A stretch of DNA of 64,000 nt from Bradyrhizobium sp. PSBB068 (GCA_016839165.1 CP069300.1:5828001-5892000); one strand, 5' to 3'. Positions 54,458 through 63,094 are shown, counted from the stretch's first letter. Translations and numbers: made by a program. Notes: generated by a model from the letters alone, not told the origin.

Positions 54458-54493
54458 CGCCTCAGAAGATTTTAGATCGAGGAGGATGATCTG

Positions 54494-55390
54494 TTGGGCA
54501 AGGTTCAAGTCAGGCTTGGCCTCGTGGGATATGGTGAGATCGGCAGCACGCTCGGGGCGGGTCTGCGTAATGCCGGGCTTCAAGTCGTTCATGCCTACGA
54601 CAAGTATGCGTTCGATGGCCCGTTTGCCTCCCTGATCCAGCGCCGCGCCGCCGAAGCCGGCGTTACGCTCGTCCGCTCGAATCGTGAACTCAGCGAGTCG
54701 GCGGACCTCATCATCAGCGTGACGCCCGGATCGGCTTCGCTTGAAAGTGCTGCGGCCTTCGTGGGCTGCCTAGGCGCGCAACATACCTTCGTCGACTTCG
54801 CTTCGGCGACGCCGAAGATCAAGGTATCGGTCGCAGATACTCTAGCATCAAGTGGAGCGCTGCTTGCGGATGCGTCCATCGAGGGGACGCCCAAGAACGG
54901 CTACGCAATGCCTATCCTGTCGAGCGGGCCGGCCGGCGAGCGCGTCCGGGATCTGCTTAATCCCTGGGGCATGAACATCACGTTCGTAGGTCGCGAACTT
55001 GGGCGGGCGTCGGGGATCAAGATCCTGCGCTCCGTCTTGCTCAAGGGGATCGAGGCGCTGACCGACGAGATGATGCTGGCTGCCCGCCATTACGGTGTGG
55101 ATGAGGTGGTGCTCGCTTCGGCCTGCAAGACGTTAGCGCGCCCTTGGATGGACACCGTCGAGAGTCTGGTCCCGTCGGGCGTGATCCACGCGAAACGCCG
55201 CGCTGAGGAACTGGAGATGTCGGCGGAAGCGATCGCGGACGCTGGTATCGAACCCGTTATGGCGCGCGCTATCGTCGCCCGCCTTCGTTGGAAGCAGGGA
55301 TTGGGGCTCAAGGAGCATTTTCAGGGCGTCGAGCCCGCCGACCACAAGGTGGCAATTGACGCCATGCTTGCGAGGCTGCCGCCACATTGA
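54494..55390 (+). CDS. NAD(P)-dependent dehydrogenase with 6PGDH-like N-domain and DUF1932 C-domain
   Basis: 298 residues: Rossmann motif LGLVGYGEIGSTLGAGLRNAG at residues 8-28, ADLIISVTPGSASLESA, FVDFASATPKIK, ADASIEGTPKNGYAMPIL, and a helical C-domain with GRASGIKILRSVLLKGIEAL carrying the conserved lysine. It matches the beta-hydroxyacid dehydrogenase-like proteins with a DUF1932 tail. The start is TTG at 54494, 6 bases after GGAGGATGATC, since no in-frame ATG precedes the Rossmann motif. It probably oxidises a hydroxyacid in the pathway. Confidence 0.85.
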   Translation: MGKVQVRLGLVGYGEIGSTLGAGLRNAGLQVVHAYDKYAFDGPFASLIQRRAAEAGVTLVRSNRELSESADLIISVTPGSASLESAAAFVGCLGAQHTFVDFASATPKIKVSVADTLASSGALLADASIEGTPKNGYAMPILSSGPAGERVRDLLNPWGMNITFVGRELGRASGIKILRSVLLKGIEALTDEMMLAARHYGVDEVVLASACKTLARPWMDTVESLVPSGVIHAKRRAEELEMSAEAIADAGIEPVMARAIVARLRWKQGLGLKEHFQGVEPADHKVAIDAMLARLPPH

Positions 55391-55454
55391 ACGCCGGCCA
55401 GCAGGGCCGGCCCGTCCAAAAAAACAAGAGTTCAAGTCCAGGGAGAGATACATC

Positions 55455-56441
55455 ATGACGCTATCGAGACGCCATTTGCTCGCAGCCGGGTTGTCCGCGC
55501 CGCTTATCGTCCGTTCGAATTTCGCGAGCGCGGCACAGCACACATTGAAGATGGTCTATCCCGACACGCCGTCGCACCCGTTCATGGGAGTTGCGCTGCG
55601 CTTCGCCGACAAGGTCAAGGAAAAGACGGATGGGGGCGTCGAGATTCAAGTCTATACGACCGGACAACTGGGGTCGCAGGTCAACATGTTGACCGGCATG
55701 CAGACCGGCATTGTCGACCTCTGCTGTCACACGTCGGGCTTCATCCAGACGCTCTACCCGAAGTTCATGGTCGTCGACCTCCCGTTCCTGTTCAAGGACG
55801 CGGCGTCAGCTGAGCGAATGCTTGACGGGGAGATCGGTCCCAAGTTGCTGGAGGAACTGCCTGCAAAGGGCATCTATGGCCTTTCATATGCACATTTCGG
55901 CTGGCGCGTGACATCGACGACAGGTCGCTCTCTGGCGACGCCTGCCGAGGCGAAAGGAATGAAAATCCGCGTTCAGCCCGGCGCGATCTATGCCGCGATG
56001 TTCAATAGGCTCGGCGCCAACCCCGTCCAGGTTGACCTCTCTGAGGTGTACCTTGCGCTCTCCCAAGGTGCCATCGAAGCCATCGAAACGCCCATGATCT
56101 CAATGGCTGCATCGAAGCACGATGAGGTCATCAAAGTCATCACGAAGACTGACCACGTCTACAACCCGGGCGTGATGATGGCGAGCAAGCGCAAGCTCGA
56201 CGGCCTTGCCACGAAGTACCAGCAGGCCATACGCGAGGCGGCGCACGACCTGAGAGCGGATGCGCGCGCCACCATCGCAAGAGCCAGCGAGGAGACCGAG
56301 GCGCGGTTTGTCAAGCAGGGGATCAAGATCCAAGGCGCCGATCGCACAGCCTACCGCACGGCCCTGCAGCCCGTTTACGACCAGTTCCGGCCGACTATCG
56401 GAGCGGAACTGATGGACGCCGTCCTGAGCCAGGCCGGTTGA
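55455..56441 (+). CDS. TRAP transporter substrate-binding protein (DctP family), Tat-exported
   Basis: 328 residues with the leader TLSRRHLLAAGLSAPLIV and cleavage near ASAAQ. The mature part has KMVYPDTPSHPFMGVALRFADKVKEKTDGGVEIQVYTTGQLGSQVNMLTGMQTGIVDLCC and GMKIRVQPGAIYAAMFNRLGANPVQVDLSEVYLALSQGAIEAIETP, containing the family's conserved carboxylate-binding Arg (KIRVQ). The ATG at 55455 follows GGGAGAGATACATC. It should bind an organic acid for the QM transporter downstream. Confidence 0.93.
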   Translation: MTLSRRHLLAAGLSAPLIVRSNFASAAQHTLKMVYPDTPSHPFMGVALRFADKVKEKTDGGVEIQVYTTGQLGSQVNMLTGMQTGIVDLCCHTSGFIQTLYPKFMVVDLPFLFKDAASAERMLDGEIGPKLLEELPAKGIYGLSYAHFGWRVTSTTGRSLATPAEAKGMKIRVQPGAIYAAMFNRLGANPVQVDLSEVYLALSQGAIEAIETPMISMAASKHDEVIKVITKTDHVYNPGVMMASKRKLDGLATKYQQAIREAAHDLRADARATIARASEETEARFVKQGIKIQGADRTAYRTALQPVYDQFRPTIGAELMDAVLSQAG

Positions 56442-56451
56442 GGGGCAGTTC

Positions 56452-58383
56452 ATGTCGGAAGCGAGCGGCATTGAGTTGGCCGACGAGGTTCATCTCGGGT
56501 TGAAGCCGCCGGTCGATTCTCCGCCAGAGCGCGGCGCGTTCGTGCGCGTGTACGGTCAAATGATGTCCGCGATCGACACAGCGGCGCGCGTGGGGCTGTT
56601 CTTCGTATTGGTCGGCGAACTCGGGCTCATCTTGGTGGAGGTCGCCCAAAGAGGGCTGAGCGGTCACTCGTTCCTGTGGGCCGAGGAGGTCTCGCGCCTC
56701 GCCCTTCTGACCATTGCGTTCGTCGGCGGCGCCCTGGCCTATCGCGGCCGCCACCACACGGCCGTAGCGCTCGTGACTGACATGCTACCACTCGCCGCCC
56801 GGCGCGCAGTCCTGGCAACCATCGACGTCACCATTCTCGTCGTTGCGGTGGTCTCGTTCCTCGCTGCCATCGACCTGCTTGAGATCGATGCGCAGTCGAT
56901 CATGCCAATGTTGCAGTGGAACCTCGGTCTCACGGTCGTGCCGTTCATTGCGGGGATGGTCCTCGTAAGCCTTTTCGCTGTCGAACGCCTCCTGAAAGTC
57001 CACAGGGTGCTCCCGATCCTCCACGGCTGCCTCATTCTTGGCGTCGTCGGAGCGCTCGTGTCTACCATCCGCGTTGTGCCCGGGATGCAACTGGGGACCG
57101 GATCCGGCCTCGTGCTGATGCTGCTCTTTTTCTTCGGGGCGATCCTCTTCGGCTTGCCAGTCTCGTTCTCGATGCTCGCCGGATCGATCCTGTTCTTGCT
57201 CGCGACCGATCTCGCCCCCATTGTCGCTATTGCCCAGAACACCATCGATGGCTCGGGCCATTTCATCCTCCTCACACTGCCGTTCTTCATCTGGGCCGGA
57301 ATGGTCATGGAAAAAGGCGGCATTAGCCGGCGGCTCGTGGCGCTCGCAATGGCCCTGGTCGGCCATTTCCGCGGCGGCCTGCTGCAGGTTGTCGTAATGA
57401 CGACCTATCTCGTTTCGGGAGTCTCCGGATCAAAGATCGCAGACGTGGTCGCGGTCGGTTCGGTCATGCGAGAGGAGCTCGAACGCAAAGGTTACCGCCT
57501 GAGGGATGGAGCGGCGGTGCTATCAGCCTCCGCCGCGATGTCGGAGACGATTCCCCCCAGCATCGCCATGCTTGTCCTCGGATCTGTCGTGCCGGTCTCG
57601 ATTGGCGCGATGTTCATCGCCGGGCTCCTTCCGGCCGCGGTCCTGGCCGCGATCCTGATGATACTTGTGTATGTCATGTCGGTGCGCAATCCGACGGCGA
57701 GTGTTCGACAAGCCACGCGCAAGGAGATCGGCCAATCGGCCCGCGGAGCCGTGCTCCCGTTGATGATGCCAGCCATTCTCGTCCTTGGCATCAAATTCGG
57801 CGTGGCGACACCTACCGAAGTTTCGTCCGTAGCCGTCCTGTACGGCATTCTACTCTGCATGCTGGTTTACCGCTCCATCGGCTGGCGGACCTTCGTGACC
57901 GTCGCGACCGAGTGCGCGGTGATGTCCGGAATGGTCCTCTTCATCATTGCAGCGGCCGGCTCATTTGCGTGGATCATGGCAGCGGGAAATCTCCCGCAAT
58001 ACCTGGCCTCGATGCTCCATGCGGTCGGCGACAACCGCTATCTCTTCTTCGCCGGCTCCATCGTCATCCTGGTGGTCGTAGGCTCCCTCCTCGAAGGGCT
58101 GCCCGCGCTCATCATTCTCGGCCCTATCCTGTACCCGATGGCGACCCAGCTCGGCATCGACGGTGTCCATTACGCGATGGTGCTCCTGCTCTCGATGGGT
58201 GTCGGCATCTTCATGCCGCCGCTTGGGATTGGCTTTTACGTGGCCTGTTCTGTCATGGGTACGAGCGTGGAGGACGCCTCGAAGGCAATCGCCCCCTACA
58301 TCCTCGCCCTCCTTCTGGGCATCCTGTCCGTAGCGGCGTTCCCGATCTTCTCGCTCGCGCTGCTGCACGTGTTCGGGCGCTGA
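56452..58383 (+). CDS. TRAP transporter fused small and large membrane subunits (DctQ-DctM)
   Basis: 643 residues. The first ~190 residues are DctQ-like with four membrane segments and the motif GHSFLWAEEVSRLALLTIAFVGGALAYRGRHH near 80-105. From about 220 on it is DctM-like, with FGLPVSFSMLAGSILFLL, DGSGHFILLTLPFFIWAGMVMEKGGISRRLV and SETIPPSIAMLVLGSVVPVSIGAMFIAGLLPA. Such QM fusions occur in many TRAP systems. It uses an Na+ gradient to import the ligand bound by the DctP protein. Confidence 0.93.
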   Translation: MSEASGIELADEVHLGLKPPVDSPPERGAFVRVYGQMMSAIDTAARVGLFFVLVGELGLILVEVAQRGLSGHSFLWAEEVSRLALLTIAFVGGALAYRGRHHTAVALVTDMLPLAARRAVLATIDVTILVVAVVSFLAAIDLLEIDAQSIMPMLQWNLGLTVVPFIAGMVLVSLFAVERLLKVHRVLPILHGCLILGVVGALVSTIRVVPGMQLGTGSGLVLMLLFFFGAILFGLPVSFSMLAGSILFLLATDLAPIVAIAQNTIDGSGHFILLTLPFFIWAGMVMEKGGISRRLVALAMALVGHFRGGLLQVVVMTTYLVSGVSGSKIADVVAVGSVMREELERKGYRLRDGAAVLSASAAMSETIPPSIAMLVLGSVVPVSIGAMFIAGLLPAAVLAAILMILVYVMSVRNPTASVRQATRKEIGQSARGAVLPLMMPAILVLGIKFGVATPTEVSSVAVLYGILLCMLVYRSIGWRTFVTVATECAVMSGMVLFIIAAAGSFAWIMAAGNLPQYLASMLHAVGDNRYLFFAGSIVILVVVGSLLEGLPALIILGPILYPMATQLGIDGVHYAMVLLLSMGVGIFMPPLGIGFYVACSVMGTSVEDASKAIAPYILALLLGILSVAAFPIFSLALLHVFGR

Positions 58384-58390
58384 GGCCTCA

Positions 58391-59224
58391 ATGAAGGAAA
58401 GTCCGAACGCTCGTATCATGGCAAGTTTTGCCGGCGCGGCCGATTGCCACTTCCACATTATGGACGCAGCCTTTCCCACCGTGCCGAATGCAGTCGTCAG
58501 CAACATGACCGCATCCGTAGACCAGTATCGCGTATTTGCGGCCGAGAGAGGCACAACGCGCGGCGTCGTGGTGCAGCCGTCTCTCTACGGTACGGACAAC
58601 CGGCACACGCTGGGCGCCGCCGCTGCGCTAGGCTCCGGTTACCGCGCAGTGGTGGTAATCAACGATCGTCTCGCGCATGATCAAATTTTCGAACTGCATG
58701 TGCAAGGTGCGCGGGGCGCTCGGTTCAATCAAGTCCAGGTCGGCAGCACCACCATGGATATGATGCCGAACGTCGCACGGTCGATCGCAGACCTCGGATG
58801 GCACCTCCAGTTGCACATGAAGGCGAGCGAACTCGCGCGGCACGAGGCGATGCTCAGCGATTTGCCGGTGCCACTGGTCATCGACCATTGCGGACGGGTT
58901 GAGCCCGGCGATCCAGCCCGCACAGGCCTTGATACGTTGCTGCGCCTTCTCGAGGGCGGACGGACCTGGATCAAGCTCTCGGCTCCTTACCTCAACACGA
59001 GATCCGGAGCACCGTACTACGACGATGCCGTCGCGATCGCGCAGCTTTTCGCCGACACCAACGAAGATCGCGTTCTATGGGGCTCTGATTGGCCGCACGT
59101 GACCGAAGCCGACAATCCGCCGGCTCCCGGGCCCCTCGCCGAGTTCCTGGTATCATGCCTGGGCAATGACGTCCGGCTTCGCAAGGCCCTCGTGGACAAT
59201 GCAACGGCCCTCTACGGGTTCTGA
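58391..59224 (+). CDS. Amidohydrolase of the 2-pyrone-4,6-dicarboxylate hydrolase type
   Basis: 277 residues of the amidohydrolase_2 family: DCHFHIMD near residue 19 (HxH), GTTRGVVVQPSLYGTDNRHTL, GARGARFNQV, LHMKASEL, VIDHCGR near 160 and RVLWGSDWPHVTE near 235 carrying the catalytic Asp. This layout matches LigI-type lactonases that open 2-pyrone-4,6-dicarboxylate and related lactones. It begins 7 bases after the TRAP gene. In this module it may open a lactone to a hydroxyacid that the dehydrogenase and aldolase then process. Confidence 0.87.
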   Translation: MKESPNARIMASFAGAADCHFHIMDAAFPTVPNAVVSNMTASVDQYRVFAAERGTTRGVVVQPSLYGTDNRHTLGAAAALGSGYRAVVVINDRLAHDQIFELHVQGARGARFNQVQVGSTTMDMMPNVARSIADLGWHLQLHMKASELARHEAMLSDLPVPLVIDHCGRVEPGDPARTGLDTLLRLLEGGRTWIKLSAPYLNTRSGAPYYDDAVAIAQLFADTNEDRVLWGSDWPHVTEADNPPAPGPLAEFLVSCLGNDVRLRKALVDNATALYGF

Positions 59225-59304
59225 GCCGCTCGCCGGCGACGGGATCGCATGTCCCTGAAGATCGCGATGACAGGGATGAAGGTCGACAAAAGGAAGGTCC
59301 GACG

Positions 59305-60690
59305 ATGTCGCAAGTGCTGGGGGCAAACGCCGAGAACAAGGCTTCTGCAAAATCGAACTATCGATGGGTCGTGATGACCCTGATCTTCTTCGTTTACACG
59401 ATGGCCGCCGCAGACCGCGCGAACATCGGCATCGTGCTGCCGTTCGTGAAGAGCGAATTCAACATGACGAACACCGAGGCCGGTGCGATCGTCAGTCTCT
59501 TCTTCATCGGCTATTCCGTCGCCCAGATTCCGGCCGGGTTCGTGGTGAAGCGTTTTGGCGTGCGGATGATCTTCCCGCTCTTCATGATTTTGACGTCGGT
59601 CTTTACGGGACTACTGGGCACGGCGACGTCGGCTCTGCAAATGAAATTCAACCGGCTGGCGCTCGGGCTGGCTGAGGCTCCGCTGCCTGTCGCGATGCTC
59701 TCGACCATGAACCACTGGTTTCCGCCAAAAGAAAAAGGAACAGCGGTCGGCATCTTCCTTGCGGCTGCAAAGTTCGGACCGGTCCTGGTGCCTCCGATCG
59801 GTGCCATCGTGATCGCCTCCTTGGGCTGGCAATATATCTTCTATATTTGCGCTGTTCCCGGAGTCATCTTCTCTGTACTTTGGTACTTTCTCGTCACCAA
59901 CGATCCGGCGCAAAGTCCCTTTACGTCGAGCACGGAAGTTGAGCACATCCAATGCGACTCGCCGCCCGCCCCTTCGGATGCGGCCGGCGGGATTCCCTTG
60001 GTGGCTGGGAACAGGAGGCGTAACTTCGGTGGGATGGACAGGCTTATTCGTGCCAGGACAGTCCGACCAATCGCCACAGTCTCGGAGACTTTCCGCTCCC
60101 CCAATATCTGGGGACTGGCCATCGGATATTTGATGATGACGGGCATCATCAATGTCATCCTCGCTTGGCTTCCGACCTATCTGACGACCGAGAAGAAATT
60201 CTCGATTCTGAACGTAGGCTTCGTGGCAGCGGCTCCTTTCGTGGGTGGGGTGCTCGGAAACCTACTTGGCGGTCTGCTCTCCGACCGCGTGTTCGACAAG
60301 CGCCGCAAACCCACCATCGTCATCACGGCTCTGTCCAGCGTATTCATGATGTACGCCCTCATTCATGCGCCGAGCGATCCGCTCCTTCTCGGAGGAGCAC
60401 TTCTCGTGGCGGGGCTACTTCTAAATTTGGGATATTCATCGTTCACGGTCTATCCGGCAGGGTTGACCACCAAGGAGGCTTATCCGCTCGCGGTCTCCGT
60501 CGTAAACACCGGTGGCCAGGCTGGCGGCGCCTTGTTCCCGTTCCTGACCGGTGTGATCCTCGACGCATATAGCTGGGATTCTGTCTTCCTTTTCCTGGCC
60601 GCCTCGTCCTTTATCGCCCTCGTGGTCATGATGTTCGTTGTGGAGCCGGTCGAAGATCCTGCGTTCCGACAGGCGGCGGCAGGGCGATAA
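59305..60690 (+). CDS. MFS transporter, anion:cation symporter (ACS) type
   Basis: 461 residues with 12 membrane segments. Key strings are FVYTMAAADRANIGIVLPFVKSEFNMTNTEAGAIVSLFFIGYSVAQIPAGFVVKRFGVRM (segments 1-2 and the loop 2-3 signature) and GLAEAPLPVAMLSTMNHWFPPKEKGTAVGIF, both typical of the ACS family that carries glucarate, phthalate or hydroxyphenylacetate. The central loop (about 200-250) is long. The start follows AAAAGGAAGG. It is a second uptake route in the same operon as the TRAP system. Confidence 0.9.
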   Translation: MSQVLGANAENKASAKSNYRWVVMTLIFFVYTMAAADRANIGIVLPFVKSEFNMTNTEAGAIVSLFFIGYSVAQIPAGFVVKRFGVRMIFPLFMILTSVFTGLLGTATSALQMKFNRLALGLAEAPLPVAMLSTMNHWFPPKEKGTAVGIFLAAAKFGPVLVPPIGAIVIASLGWQYIFYICAVPGVIFSVLWYFLVTNDPAQSPFTSSTEVEHIQCDSPPAPSDAAGGIPLVAGNRRRNFGGMDRLIRARTVRPIATVSETFRSPNIWGLAIGYLMMTGIINVILAWLPTYLTTEKKFSILNVGFVAAAPFVGGVLGNLLGGLLSDRVFDKRRKPTIVITALSSVFMMYALIHAPSDPLLLGGALLVAGLLLNLGYSSFTVYPAGLTTKEAYPLAVSVVNTGGQAGGALFPFLTGVILDAYSWDSVFLFLAASSFIALVVMMFVVEPVEDPAFRQAAAGR

Positions 60691-60813
60691 TAGTTGCGCC
60701 AGTCCAAGTCTGCCCATCGCAGCTACCCGACGCCTCCACTCGGGTCGGCGAGACGTCGCGTCCTGGCGCGCACACGCTGGCCTGCCAGTGACAGACCCGC
60801 CGGAGGTGGCACA

Positions 60814-60993
60814 TCACGCCGCGCGGGCGCGCAGCTCAGGCTGGCGAAGCTTGTCCAGCAGTTGCTGCTCTTCGTGGATGCGTTGACGAAAACGCTCGCG
60901 CTCCAGTTCCGAGGTCGCGGTATCAAGGAGATACTGGTAATGACCGATGATCTTCTCGCTACCGCGAATGAGTATTGCCCGAAGGTCGATCAT
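60814..60993 (-). CDS. Small helical protein (59 residues), paralog of the neighbouring 105-residue protein
   Basis: The ATG at 60993 overlaps the stop of the upstream small gene (ATGA). The product begins IDLRAILIRGSEKIIGHYQY and continues LLDTATSELERERFRQRIHE, then an acidic/basic helix. The block Y-x-x-L-[LM]-x2-T-x2-S-[ED]-LER recurs in the upstream protein (YRWLMGTQLSDLERQFIERR), so the two are related. No known domain. It is downstream of an Hsp20 gene and may be heat-inducible. Confidence 0.65.
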   Translation of the reverse strand: MIDLRAILIRGSEKIIGHYQYLLDTATSELERERFRQRIHEEQQLLDKLRQPELRARAA

Positions 60994-61307
60994 GGGTGGT
61001 TTTCTCCCGATGTTCCGGCGGCCGGGATCGACGTCGGGCGTGCGCCGAGAGGCGGGACGCTAGATGCCTCACGTTGCATGGCATCAAGCTCCTCGGCGAG
61101 ACGCCGCTCGATGAACTGACGCTCCAAGTCGGAGAGCTGCGTACCCATAAGCCAGCGATAGCGGCGGATGTTGTTTCGGTGCGCTCGCAGTTGTTCAAGG
61201 CGCCGGTCGATCAATCCGGAATGTTGCGTCTCCTTCGAGCAATACCTTGACGACCACCGGGCTTCAATCCTGTCCACGACTTGCTTTGGCAGCCTGATAT
61301 CGGTCAT
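60990..61307 (-). CDS. Small helical protein (105 residues), unknown function
   Basis: AGGAG lies 6 bases before the ATG. The N-terminus TDIRLPKQVVDRIEARWSSR is followed by a helical part HRNNIRRYRWLMGTQLSDLE and RQFIERRLAEELDAM, then a Pro/Gly/Ala-rich tail. The helical part resembles the 59-residue protein encoded next. No signal, membrane segment or known domain. Its co-location with Hsp20 and GroEL suggests a stress role, which is inference. Confidence 0.7.
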   Translation of the reverse strand: MTDIRLPKQVVDRIEARWSSRYCSKETQHSGLIDRRLEQLRAHRNNIRRYRWLMGTQLSDLERQFIERRLAEELDAMQREASSVPPLGARPTSIPAAGTSGENHP

Positions 61308-61316
61308 GGCAGGCTC

Positions 61317-61448
61317 CTAGGCTGCAAGGCGACGCATTTGTCGAGCGCATGCGAGGTGCTTACCACGCAGCGGATACTCGAACTTTCGTGGGTTCTGGAA
61401 TGATGGCTTCAGATCATTCAGACAGGTAAGCGCGGTCGTCGGCCGCAT
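61317..61448 (-). CDS. Possible very small protein (43 residues)
   Basis: An ATG at 61448 has GGAGG 5 bases upstream and opens a 43-codon frame ending 9 bases before the next small gene. The product is basic (RPTTALTCLNDLKPSFQNPR...). Good ribosome site and tight spacing argue that it is translated; there is no homology support. Confidence 0.4.
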   Translation of the reverse strand: MRPTTALTCLNDLKPSFQNPRKFEYPLRGKHLACARQMRRLAA

Positions 61449-61484
61449 GGCTGCCTCCGTTCTGTAGACGATATCGATGTGAAG

Positions 61485-61511
61485 GCTGCGTGCCGATTTC
61501 CGGCACGCAGC
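61485..61511 (-). terminator. Perfect 11-bp stem-loop downstream of the Hsp20 gene
   Basis: GCTGCGTGCCG (61485-61495) and CGGCACGCAGC (61501-61511) pair perfectly around a 5-base loop, 11 bases after the Hsp20 stop. The sequence after the stem is CTTCAC, a poor T run, so it may be an attenuator or an mRNA-stabilising stem in front of the three small genes rather than a full terminator. Confidence 0.6.
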
Positions 61512-61521
61512 TCGGGCCGGG

Positions 61522-61977
61522 TCAGGCCGCAGATTCGAGCTGTCGCAGCGGCCCCGTCTGCGCCGCGTTGATCGCAATCCGCCGCGGCCTCATCGCCTCG
61601 GGGATTTCGCGCGCAAGCTCAATCTTGAGGAGCCCGTTGTCGAATGCGGCGCCTTTGACCTGGACGTAATCGGCCAGGCTGAACTGCCGCTTGAACCTCC
61701 GGGTAGAGATGCCACGGTAGAGGTATTCGCGCTCGGGCTTTTCGACCTTGTTTCCTTCGACGGTAAGTACGTTCTGCTCGGCCGTCACCGAAATCTCGTC
61801 GGACGAGAAGCCTGCGACTGCGAGTGCAATCTGATAGCGGTCTTCCGCCAGCCGTTCGATGTTGTAGGGGGGATAGTTGTCCTCCTCGCCCGACCGATTG
61901 GCCATCTCGGCGAGATCGAAAAGACGGTCGAAGCCGATGGTTGACCGGAAGAGAGGAGAGAAGTCGTATGTGCGCAT
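61522..61977 (-). CDS. Small heat-shock protein, Hsp20 family (rhizobial class A)
   Basis: 151 residues starting RTYDFSPLFRSTIGFDRLFDL, the class A signature of Bradyrhizobium HspA-type proteins, followed by the alpha-crystallin domain (YPPYNIERLAEDRYQIALAVAGF to NGLLKIELAREIPEAMRPRRIAI) with the conserved A-x-x-x-n-GLLxIEL motif and the C-terminal IxI-like RIAI. The ATG at 61977 has GGAGG 8 bases upstream within a ROSE-like hairpin. It forms oligomers that hold unfolding proteins in the cytoplasm during heat stress. Confidence 0.95.
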   Translation of the reverse strand: MRTYDFSPLFRSTIGFDRLFDLAEMANRSGEEDNYPPYNIERLAEDRYQIALAVAGFSSDEISVTAEQNVLTVEGNKVEKPEREYLYRGISTRRFKRQFSLADYVQVKGAAFDNGLLKIELAREIPEAMRPRRIAINAAQTGPLRQLESAA

Positions 61978-62093
61978 AGCCAAATCCTCCAGGGAGCAAG
62001 ATGGATATGAACGGCACCGGGACACGACCGGTGCCCGTCTGGTCTGGGTCCGGATTGGCACCCAAACACCGCCCCGTTAAGTTGGGGTGGCGC
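61978..62093 (-). ncRNA. ROSE-type RNA thermometer in the hsp20 leader
   Basis: The ~115-base leader ends in TTGCTCCCTGGAGGATTTGG before the ATG. This is the ROSE anti-Shine-Dalgarno hairpin: TTGCTCC pairs with GGAGGA, leaving the characteristic bulged G in TTGCT. Upstream are two further stems, including GGCACCGG...CCGGTGCC. In rhizobia this structure melts with temperature and exposes the ribosome site. Confidence 0.85.
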
Positions 62094-62098
62094 GGCAA

Positions 62099-62127
62099 AA
62101 ATTAGGCAGCAGATTGATCGCGTCAAG
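62099..62127 (-). promoter_or_regulatory. RpoH (sigma32)-type promoter of the hsp20 gene
   Basis: On the minus strand CTTG (62127-62124) is followed after 17 bases by CCTAATTTTTG, close to the alphaproteobacterial sigma32 consensus CTTG-N17-CYTATnTnnG. It would start transcription near 62093, giving exactly the ROSE-length leader. Confidence 0.65.
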
Positions 62128-62597
62128 AGCCACTCAGAAAAAAACTTGCGGTCCTCGCCGGCCCCTCATGATGATTCCGTTGGACGCTCCAGAAACCTTG
62201 CCGCGCCAGATCTGCTGCGATGTATAGGCCGCATGGATGCCGCCCCTTCCTGACATCCGATCGATGCCTTGCTGAGAGCTGAAAACTTCCCTTCTCGACG
62301 CTTCAGAGGTGCTCGCTTGCGCTGGGAGCCGGCGCGATCATGGCGACCGAGAAGAAACATACCGCCTCGTCGCAAGCCACCTCCGGCGTGCCGCAGAGAC
62401 CGGCATGACCAAGCGAAGGGGTTGGAGGCGATCATGCGCGCAGACGCGATCGCGCGAAGCCATAAATCGCGAGGCGTATCGCCGAAGCTCTTTGGCCTGC
62501 TTCAAGAGGCACGCGACTACTGTCGGCATCACCACAGGTTAATAGCACAGGGTCTTTGCCTGCAAAGTCCCTGCGCTACTTCCCACTCGAGCAACGG
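62128..62597. other. 470-base stretch without a recognisable gene
   Basis: Frames on both strands are Arg-rich and without motifs or good ribosome sites. It separates the RpoH promoter of hsp20 from the small exported-protein gene. I see no palindrome or repeat of note. Confidence 0.45.
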
Positions 62598-62936
62598 TCA
62601 GCTAAGCGTCGGACAGCGTTGGGTCCGATCCTGACCAGGTTGCAGGATGCCCCACGGCGTCACGTTGGGCGACATCAGTATGTCGATCCTCAGCCTTGGA
62701 GCTTCCGCTTTCCACTGCATCCAGCGCATCGACTCGAGGTGCGCAATCGGCGGCGATGGCCGAACGTCAGCGGGTATTGCGGTCGTTCTGGGCGGACTAT
62801 TCAACCCCCAAGCAGCCAGAGATGGCATCGCCAGCGCCGATGCCAGCGACGCCGTCAGAAGACGGCGCCATAGGCGCTGTGTGGAGTTCTTGCGCTTCTC
62901 CGCACGAGCGGAGCCAATGGTGTGATCCATGATCAT
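62598..62936 (-). CDS. Small exported protein (112 residues), unknown function
   Basis: ATG at 62936 (another at 62930) has AGGAGG 5 bases upstream, an excellent ribosome site. The N-terminus has basic residues then LLTASLASALAMPSLAAWG, a signal-peptide-like segment about 25 residues in. The rest is Pro/Arg-rich (SPPRTTAIPADVRPSPPIAH) with no known domain. The N-terminal half looks convincing; the C-terminal half could be low-complexity or a decayed gene. Confidence 0.45.
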   Translation of the reverse strand: MIMDHTIGSARAEKRKNSTQRLWRRLLTASLASALAMPSLAAWGLNSPPRTTAIPADVRPSPPIAHLESMRWMQWKAEAPRLRIDILMSPNVTPWGILQPGQDRTQRCPTLS

Positions 62937-63094
62937 CTCATCCTCCTGTCGTTAATATTGACCCATGCGATGGTTACGAAGCTTGAGACCGCGTGCGAGC
63001 GGCGGCGTCTGTATGCGCTCCTATCTGTCTGCGGTCTCCTTGACCGGCAAAAATCGCGCCCGGCCGCCACGCAAGCGGCCGGGCGCGGCATCTG

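Noticed and set aside
62269..62634. Plus-strand 121-codon frame between hsp20 and the second groEL
   Set aside because: Arg-rich with no motif and no ribosome site; it overlaps the minus-strand small exported-protein gene, which has a strong ribosome site.
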